Assembly (NCBI GenBank): GCA_965248805.1
Contig: CBDFKJ010000007.1
Coordinates: 124,001 to 188,000, forward strand
DNA length: 64,000 nucleotides
Source: CBDFKJ01 sp965248805
GTDB taxonomy: Bacteria; Pseudomonadota; Alphaproteobacteria; UBA6615
Direction: 5' to 3'
Of the stretch, positions 58,524-64,000 are shown piece after piece (within the stretch, counting starts at the first letter, position 1; the number at the start of each line of letters is the position of its first letter). The position numbers were made by a program, and so were the translations under genes. Under the pieces are notes generated by a model, which was not told the origin of the DNA, made no database searches, and worked only from the letters and a program-made list of their open reading frames with translations.

Positions 58524-60479
58524 TGCCGGGGATGAATGCCGATGTTGGGAGTCTCGGCGGCTTCGTCTGGTCGATCGCGGAGATTCTACGCGGCGATTTC
58601 AAGCAGTCCGAATATGGCAAGGTCATTCTGCCGTTCATAGTGCTCCGCCGTCTCGATTGCCTTCTGGAGGCGTCCAAACAGGATGTCCTCGAAGCGGCCA
58701 AGGGGCTGTCACCTCAGCGCCTTCACGTTCGAGAGCCTGAAGGCTCAGGACCCCGGCCAACTGCACGACAACCTGATCGACTACATCACGAAGTTCTCCG
58801 GCAATGTCCGCGACATCTTCCTCGACAAGTTTCTCTTTACCGAACAACTGAAGCGCCTCAACGAGGGCGGTATTCTCTGGCAGGTGTTCGACCGCTTCAC
58901 GCAGATCGACCTGCACCCCGAGCGGGTCGACAACATCGAGATGGGTTACCTGTTCGAGGACCTGATCCGGCGGTTCTCGGAAATCTCGAACGAGACGGCG
59001 GGTGAGCACTTCACGCCGCGCGAGGTCATCCGCCTCATCGTCGAGCTGCTTATCGCCAACGACGACACCAAGCTCACGGGCAAGGGCATCATCCGGCAGG
59101 TCTATGACCCCGCCTGCGGGACCGGCGGCATGTTGGCGCTGACCGAACAGGCTCTGAAGGAGTTCAACCCCTCGATCCGCGTCGAGCTGTTCGGCCAGGA
59201 GCTGAACGGCGAGTCCTTCGGCATCTGCAAATCGGACATGCTGGTGACCGGCCACGACCCCGAGCAGATCGCATTCGGCAATACGCTGACGAACGATGCG
59301 CACAAGGGGAAATCGTTTCACTACATGCTGTCCAATCCGCCCTACGGCGTGGACTGGAAGAAGTACCAGGACCCGATACGCGAAGAGGCGCAAACACTCG
59401 GCACGGATGGACGCTTCGGCGCCGGCCTGCCGCGCATTTCGGACGGCCAGTTGCTTTTCCTCCAGCACATGATTTCGAAGATGCGAGACGACGAGACCGG
59501 CTCGCGCATCGGCATCGTCATGAACGGCTCGCCGCTCTTCACCGGCGGCGCCAATTCCGGCGAAAGCGAAATCCGCCGCTGGATGCTGGAGAACGATTGG
59601 GTCGAGGCGATCGTCGCCCTGCCGACCGACCTGTTCTACAACACCGGCATCCAGACCTATGTGTGGTTGCTGACCAACCGCAAGCCGGCGGCCAGGCGGG
59701 GGAAGGTCCAGTTGATCGACGCCTCCGGCGAACGATTCTGGAAATCCATGCGCAAGTCCCTCGGCTCCAAGCGGCGGGAAATCCCCGAGGCGGCACGCAA
59801 GGAGATCGTCCGTATCTATGCCAACATGTTGAACGGCAACGGCGAGTCCGGCGAATTCTCCAAGACCTTCGACACCACAGACTTCGGATACCGGGAAGTC
59901 CGCGTCGAGCGGCCCTTGCGGCTGAACTTCCAGGCGGCGCCCGAACGTATCGAACGCGTGAAGCCGGCGAAGGCTTTCCAGAAGCTCGACGCGGACGCGC
60001 AAGCGGCGATCCTGGAAACCCTGGGATCGCGGCTTCCGAACACGCTTTTCACCAATCGGGAGCAATTCGACAAGGCGCTGGCCGGGGCGCTTAGGGCCGA
60101 AGGCGTCAAGATCGGCGCGCCGGTCAAGAAGGCGATCCTGTCGGCGCTCTCCGAACGGGATAAGGGTGCCGACACCTGCGCCGACAAGAACGGTAGTCCG
60201 GAGCCCGATACCGACCTGCGCGATCATGAGCTGGTGCCGCTGAAGGAAGACTGGCGCGAATATGTGCAGCGCGAGGTCAAACCCTTCGTGCCCGATGCCT
60301 GGGTGGATGAGAACCACCGCGACGCGCGCGATGGGGAAGTCGGCCGCGTCGGCTATGAGATCAACTTCAACCGGTACTTCTATCGCTACGTACCGCCGCG
60401 TCCGCTCGAAGAGATCGATGCCGAGTTGAAGACCTTGGAGGCCGAGATTGCCGGGCTGCTGAAGCAGGTGGTGACGTGA
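58523..60479 (+). pseudogene. hsdM: Type I restriction-modification methyltransferase subunit, deletion and frameshift
   Basis: The first frame reads GGFVWSIAEILRGDFKQSEY and GKVILPFIVLRRLDCLLEAS, the normal N-terminal helical domain, to LEAAKG near 58700. The next recognisable part, LSAFTFESLKAQDPGQL, is one frame over. About 30 residues that usually link the two are missing. The rest is a normal N6-adenine methylase: EHFTPREVIRLIVELL, DPACGTGGMLALTEQAL (SAM motif I) and LSNPPYGVDWKKYQDP (motif IV NPPY). A start at ATG 58683 could make a protein lacking the N-terminal domain. If real, the lesion should weaken or abolish modification. Confidence 0.78.
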
Positions 60480-61801
60480 TGCGACTTCGACATCTCGTCA
60501 CAATCGGCCCAAGACCGCCTATCGGCACAGAGCTTCACCCTGATGCGGATGTGACCTTTGTGCCAATGGAGGCAATTGCCGACGGTCTTGGCGGTCTAGA
60601 TATTTCTCAAACACGCCCGTTCAGCGAGGTGGCGTCCGGCAGCTATAACTATTTTGCTGAAGGCGACTTGCTGCTCGCCAAAGTTACGCCGTGCTTCGAG
60701 AACGGAAAGAAAGCGCTCGCGCAAAGCCTTTCGAATGACATCGGTTACGCGACATCAGAGGTTCATGTCATTCGGCCCGGCGTTGATCGTATCCATCCGA
60801 AGTATCTCTTCTACCTGCTTTGTTCGGAGGATTTCCGCGCCGGCGGCATAGCCAGTATGACTGGTGCAGGCGGCTTGCGTCGCGTGTCGAACGCTGCGGT
60901 CCTGAACTATCGACCAAGCGTTACTAACGTCCCCACCCAAATGGCAATCGCTGATTTTCTCGACCGCGAGACCGCCCGCATCGAACAATTGATCGAGAAG
61001 AAGCAGTGGCTAGTGGAGGTGCTGGGGGAGAAGCGTCAGACTGTAGTTAGTCACGCCGTCACCAAGGGCCTCAACCCCGATGTTCCGAAGAAAGACTCCG
61101 GCATCGGGTGGATGGGAAATATTCCGGCCCATTGGGAAGTGCGGTGCCTCGGACAAATCGGAACGTTCAAAAAATGCAACGGCGGAACGAAAACTGACGA
61201 GTTGCCCGACGGTGTTTCGTGTATTCGGTACGGCGATCTATACACGCACCATAGGTACTTCATCACCGAGAGCCGCTCGTACGTTTCTTCAGACAACGCG
61301 CTCAACTACACGCCGGTGCGGTATGGGGACATCCTTTTCGCCGCGTCAGGCGAGACGATCGAAGAGATCGGAAAATCGGCGGTCAATCTTATCGAATCAG
61401 ACGCTGTTAGTGGCGGCGACCTTATTCTGTTGCGAACGGCCATCGAAGCGGATGCGCGGTTCATGGGGTATGCGACCGACTCTACGCAGGCAACCTTTCA
61501 AAAGGGGTGCCTCGGTCGCGGGATCACCGTAATGCACATTTATAGTGATCAGCTAAAGTATCTATATCTTGTTCTCCCGCCTCTCACCGAACAACGCGCC
61601 ATCGCCGCCTATCTTGACGACGAGATGGCGAACATTGACGCTCTCATGGCCAAGATCCGTGAGACCATAGACCGCCTCTGCGAATTCCGCGCGGCCCTGA
61701 TCACCGCCGCCGTCACCGGTCGGATCGACGTATCGACCTGGGGCAAGCAAGGGACGGCCGACCGCCGTCTCGATCGGATCGAGGAGGCGACGAGCGCATG
61801 A
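60479..61801 (+). CDS. hsdS: Type I restriction-modification specificity subunit
   Basis: The 440-residue protein has two target-recognition domains separated by a helix. The first ends at PTQMAIADFLDRETARIEQL (conserved spacer helix) and the second at LTEQRAIAAYLDDEMANIDA. It carries the usual TRD phrases GDLLLAKVTPCFENGK, FYLLCSEDFRA and GWMGNIPAHWEV. It gives the HsdM2-S and HsdR2-M2-S complexes their DNA target. The ATG overlaps the hsdM stop (TGATG). The gene appears intact; the recognised sequence cannot be predicted by eye. Confidence 0.92.
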   Translation: MRLRHLVTIGPRPPIGTELHPDADVTFVPMEAIADGLGGLDISQTRPFSEVASGSYNYFAEGDLLLAKVTPCFENGKKALAQSLSNDIGYATSEVHVIRPGVDRIHPKYLFYLLCSEDFRAGGIASMTGAGGLRRVSNAAVLNYRPSVTNVPTQMAIADFLDRETARIEQLIEKKQWLVEVLGEKRQTVVSHAVTKGLNPDVPKKDSGIGWMGNIPAHWEVRCLGQIGTFKKCNGGTKTDELPDGVSCIRYGDLYTHHRYFITESRSYVSSDNALNYTPVRYGDILFAASGETIEEIGKSAVNLIESDAVSGGDLILLRTAIEADARFMGYATDSTQATFQKGCLGRGITVMHIYSDQLKYLYLVLPPLTEQRAIAAYLDDEMANIDALMAKIRETIDRLCEFRAALITAAVTGRIDVSTWGKQGTADRRLDRIEEATSA

Positions 61802-62841
61802 CACGTCTTTGGATTGTCCGCGCCGGAAAGCAGGGTGACCGCGAGCTTGCCGCCATCGAGCAGGGCCGATTGCTGCCTGGCTTTCTCGAAGTGGGCGACC
61901 TGCGGCGCTACCCGGACCGTGACGCCATCCTGGAGCATCTGGCGCAGGTGATGCCTGACGGGGGGCGGAACCGGCTCCGCAACTTCGCCGCGCAGCTCAA
62001 TCAGTTCGCCCACACGATACAGGTCGGCGATCTCGTCGTGATGCCACGCAAGCTCACCGACGGCGTCGCGATCGGCGAAGTCACGGGCGACTACGTCTTC
62101 AGTGCCGAAGATCCGTACAAGCACTCCCGCCCAGTGAAATGGTCCGAGGAGTCGGTGCCGCGCGACACTTTCAAGCAGGACCTGCGCCATTCGCTGGGCG
62201 CGTTCATGACGATCTGCGAGGTCAAGCGCAATGCGGCGTTGGACCGAGTGCGCGCGGTCCTGGAGACCGGAACGGATCCGGGGTCTCTCTTGGGCGAACA
62301 AGGCCTGACGCCTGCGCAAACGCCCGAAGAGACCGACGATGCGGAAGACTATGCGATCGATATAGAAGACATCGCGAACCAGCAGATCGTTTCCTTGATC
62401 AAATCCGAGTTCGCCGGCCATGCGCTGGCCGATCTCGTGGCCGAGATCCTTCGGGTCGAGGGGTACACCACCAGCGTATCGGCACCCGGCCCCGATCAGG
62501 GCGTCGACATCCTTGCGGCCGGCGGCACGCTCGGCCTGGGCGAGGACCGCATCTGCGTTCAGGTCAAGTCCGGTGACGGCGCCGCCAATCACGACGTGGT
62601 CTTGCGGCTGATCGGCTCGGTGTCGAACACGCAGGCGCAGACCGGCCTTCGGGTCAGCATCGGCGGCGTGAACGCGGCCGCCCAGAAGGAGTTAGACAAC
62701 AACTTCTTCAAGCTGCGCCTGTGGCAAATGCCCGACCTGCTCAAGGCGCTCTTTCGGTCCTACGAAAACCTTTCGGACGGCACCCGCGCCAAGCTGCCCT
62801 TGAAACAGATATGGGCGCCGATATCGGAGGGCGACGCATGA
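61798..62841 (+). CDS. Mrr-like restriction endonuclease in type I operon
   Basis: The 347-residue protein has an N-terminal EVE/PUA-like part (MTRLWIVRAGKQGDRELAAI, then GDLVVMPRKLTDGVAIGEVT) and a C-terminal Mrr-type nuclease: HALADLVAEILRVEGYTTSV, PDQGVDILAAGG (catalytic Asp near 235) and RICVQVKSGDG (Q-x-K). It overlaps hsdS by four bases and hsdR by four bases (ATGA), so it belongs to the operon. Mrr-type enzymes often cut modified DNA, and the EVE-like front could bind it. The pairing with a type I system would attack both unmodified and modified foreign DNA; this is inference. Confidence 0.85.
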   Translation: MTRLWIVRAGKQGDRELAAIEQGRLLPGFLEVGDLRRYPDRDAILEHLAQVMPDGGRNRLRNFAAQLNQFAHTIQVGDLVVMPRKLTDGVAIGEVTGDYVFSAEDPYKHSRPVKWSEESVPRDTFKQDLRHSLGAFMTICEVKRNAALDRVRAVLETGTDPGSLLGEQGLTPAQTPEETDDAEDYAIDIEDIANQQIVSLIKSEFAGHALADLVAEILRVEGYTTSVSAPGPDQGVDILAAGGTLGLGEDRICVQVKSGDGAANHDVVLRLIGSVSNTQAQTGLRVSIGGVNAAAQKELDNNFFKLRLWQMPDLLKALFRSYENLSDGTRAKLPLKQIWAPISEGDA

Positions 62842-64000
62842 CCGCCTATACCATGCAGACCGCCCACCACGAGATCGCGCTCGAACAGCACCTCATCGAT
62901 CAATTGATCGCAGCGCAGGGCTATGTCCCACGGAAGCCGGAGGATTACGACCGGCCTCTCGCCGTCGACCGAGAGCTGGTTTTGCAATTCGTGAAGGAGA
63001 CGCAGCCCGGCGAGTGGCGAAAGCTGGAGGCCCAATACACGACCGCCGCCGAGGCCGAGTTCTTCAAACAACTGGAGAAGGCCCTGAAGACCCGCGGCAC
63101 GCTCGACGTGCTTCGCCACGGCATCAAACTGATCCCCGGCATCAGGTTCAGCCTGTGCTTCTTCAAGCCCGCCTCGGGGTTGAATGCGGCGCTGGTCAGC
63201 CACTACGAGGCCAATATCCTGTCGGTCATCCGGCAACTGCGCTACAGCCAGCGCTCGGAAAACGCCATCGACGTGGCGCTGTTCGTTAACGGCCTGCCCG
63301 TGGCAACAGCCGAGCTGAAGAACCGCCCAACCGGCACGACCTTCCGCCACGCCGAGAAGCAGTACCGGGACGACCGCTCTCCCGCCGGCGAGCCGCTGTT
63401 GACCTTCAAGCGCGGCGCCCTCGTTCACTTCGCGATGGACGAGGACCACGTGTCGATGACCACGCGGCTCGCCAACGGAAAGACCCGCTTCCTGCCCTTC
63501 AACCGTGGCCGTGACGACGGGACCGGCAATCCCGACATCGAAGGCGATTTCCGCATCGCCTATCTGTATGCGGACCAACCGGAAGGAAAGGCCGTCTTCT
63601 CCCGGGAGGTGCTGCTCGACATCGTCGGACGCTTCGTCCATCTGGAACGATCGGAGATTTCCGCCACCGGCGGCTCAGCAGAAGTGCGGGAGACGCTGAT
63701 CTTCCCCCGCTTCCAGCAGCTCGACGCCGTGCGCAAGCTGATGAGGCACGCCCGTGAGCACGGCCCCGGCCGTAACTATCTGATCCAGCACTCCGCGGGC
63801 TCCGGCAAGTCCAACACCATCGGCTGGACGGCACACCAGGTGACCAATCTGCATGACGATGCCGACAAGCCGATCTTCAGCTCGGCCATCATCGTGACCG
63901 ATCGCATCGTGCTGGACCGCCAGCTTCAGAAAACGGTCGCGCAGTTCGAGCAGACCAAAGGGGTGGTCAAGAAGATCGACGGCACCTCGCGACAGTTGAA
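62838..64000 (+). CDS. hsdR: Type I restriction enzyme R subunit, 3' end beyond window
   Basis: The visible 387 residues are the N-terminal part of HsdR. The PD-(D/E)xK nuclease domain shows NAIDVALFVNGLPVATAELK (Asp near 143, ELK near 157). Linker sequences follow, and then the helicase start NYLIQHSAGSGKSNTIGWTA (Walker A near residues 318-327) and IIVTDRIVLDRQLQ. The full-length protein normally reaches about 1,000 residues. It translocates and cuts unmodified DNA in complex with HsdM and HsdS. The start overlaps the Mrr-like gene. No damage is seen so far. Confidence 0.93.
   Translation, partial: MTAYTMQTAHHEIALEQHLIDQLIAAQGYVPRKPEDYDRPLAVDRELVLQFVKETQPGEWRKLEAQYTTAAEAEFFKQLEKALKTRGTLDVLRHGIKLIPGIRFSLCFFKPASGLNAALVSHYEANILSVIRQLRYSQRSENAIDVALFVNGLPVATAELKNRPTGTTFRHAEKQYRDDRSPAGEPLLTFKRGALVHFAMDEDHVSMTTRLANGKTRFLPFNRGRDDGTGNPDIEGDFRIAYLYADQPEGKAVFSREVLLDIVGRFVHLERSEISATGGSAEVRETLIFPRFQQLDAVRKLMRHAREHGPGRNYLIQHSAGSGKSNTIGWTAHQVTNLHDDADKPIFSSAIIVTDRIVLDRQLQKTVAQFEQTKGVVKKIDGTSRQL

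Larger units (their letters stand above)
56583..64000 (+). mobile_element. Genomic island with integrase and type I R-M operon (right end outside window)
   Basis: The island starts at the anticodon-loop border of the tRNA fragment. Its first 175 bases are AT-rich (for example ACAAATACGAAATAGTATGC near 56610), unlike the GC-rich chromosome. It then carries a tyrosine integrase, an excisionase-like HTH protein and hsdM-hsdS-mrr-hsdR. The far attachment end, where an intact tRNA-Met would be expected, is not in the window. Confidence 0.78.

Noticed and set aside
58635..60317. 560-residue minus-strand frame opposite hsdM
   Set aside because: It is the antisense shadow of a methyltransferase with intact SAM and NPPY motifs.
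1..64000. CRISPR array
   Set aside because: No series of short direct repeats with regular spacers was seen; all repeats found are IS copies.

Overview
The window is GC-rich chromosomal DNA, most likely from an alphaproteobacterium, perhaps Rhodospirillales-like. The pointers are a gcvT-gcvH-gcvPA operon behind a tandem glycine riboswitch, HlyU-family, DUF2336 and GreB proteins, a tesA/ybbA/ybbP locus, and the 3' half of a tRNA-Met resembling the alphaproteobacterial initiator tRNA. The genome is heavily loaded with insertion sequences (IS5, IS427-type, IS3, IS1182, IS1595, IS630, IS256) and many host genes are broken, so it seems to be losing genes through IS activity and recombination.

Layout. 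1-3.9 kb: glycine cleavage operon (minus strand), its riboswitch, hlyU-like gene, small membrane protein. 4.0-8.3 kb: a DUF2652 gene cut by a nested pile of IS5, IS1182 and IS3 elements. 8.3-12.1 kb: 2OG oxygenase, an orphan nosR, greB. 12.1-14.9 kb: a decayed IS3 element and an IS1595 element lying exactly on the start codon of a small sorting-signal-like protein. 15-31.5 kb: mostly ordinary metabolism and envelope genes (sterol-desaturase-like, redoxin-prolyl hydroxylase fusion with a PfkB kinase, PAS histidine kinase, Bax inhibitor-1, YceI, CDP-alcohol transferase, ybbP/ybbA/tesA, tas, thpR, a J-domain protein, LMW phosphatase), with several lesions: a DUF2336 gene with an amber codon, a stranded C-terminal piece of formate-THF ligase, and a frameshifted fructosamine kinase. 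31.5-41 kb: an IS427-type element, a MoaD-BNR gene pair split by IS5, and an SGNH/MBOAT/PhyH cluster separated by IS630 insertions. 41.3-47.9 kb: an MscS channel and DUF1684 protein followed by remnants: TfoX-like frameshift, narG fused to a prolyl isomerase, a decayed membrane protein, and SDR and ABC-binding-protein fragments. 48-52 kb: tamB remnant bracketed by IS630 derivatives, then fragments of IS427, IS1182 and IS256. 52.1-53 kb: VanX-type dipeptidase.

The most striking structure is at 53.2-56.6 kb. The 3' half of a tRNA-Met, which is the chromosomal attachment end of a genomic island, is split in the T-loop by a group II intron. The intron's domain V is itself split by an IS1182-family element with a perfect TTAA duplication. 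The island continues to the window end: tyrosine integrase, excisionase-like HTH protein, then a type I restriction-modification operon (hsdM with a deletion/frameshift, hsdS, an embedded Mrr-like endonuclease, and hsdR running off the edge).

No CRISPR array or rRNA was seen, and no complete tRNA. No convincingly new biochemical system is evident. The novelty is in mobile-element architecture: the nested tRNA/intron/IS structure, chimeric IS630 elements present in two flanked copies, and fusions produced by deletion. A cysteine-free redoxin fused to a prolyl-4-hydroxylase, and an Mrr-type nuclease inside a type I R-M operon, are the best biochemical leads.
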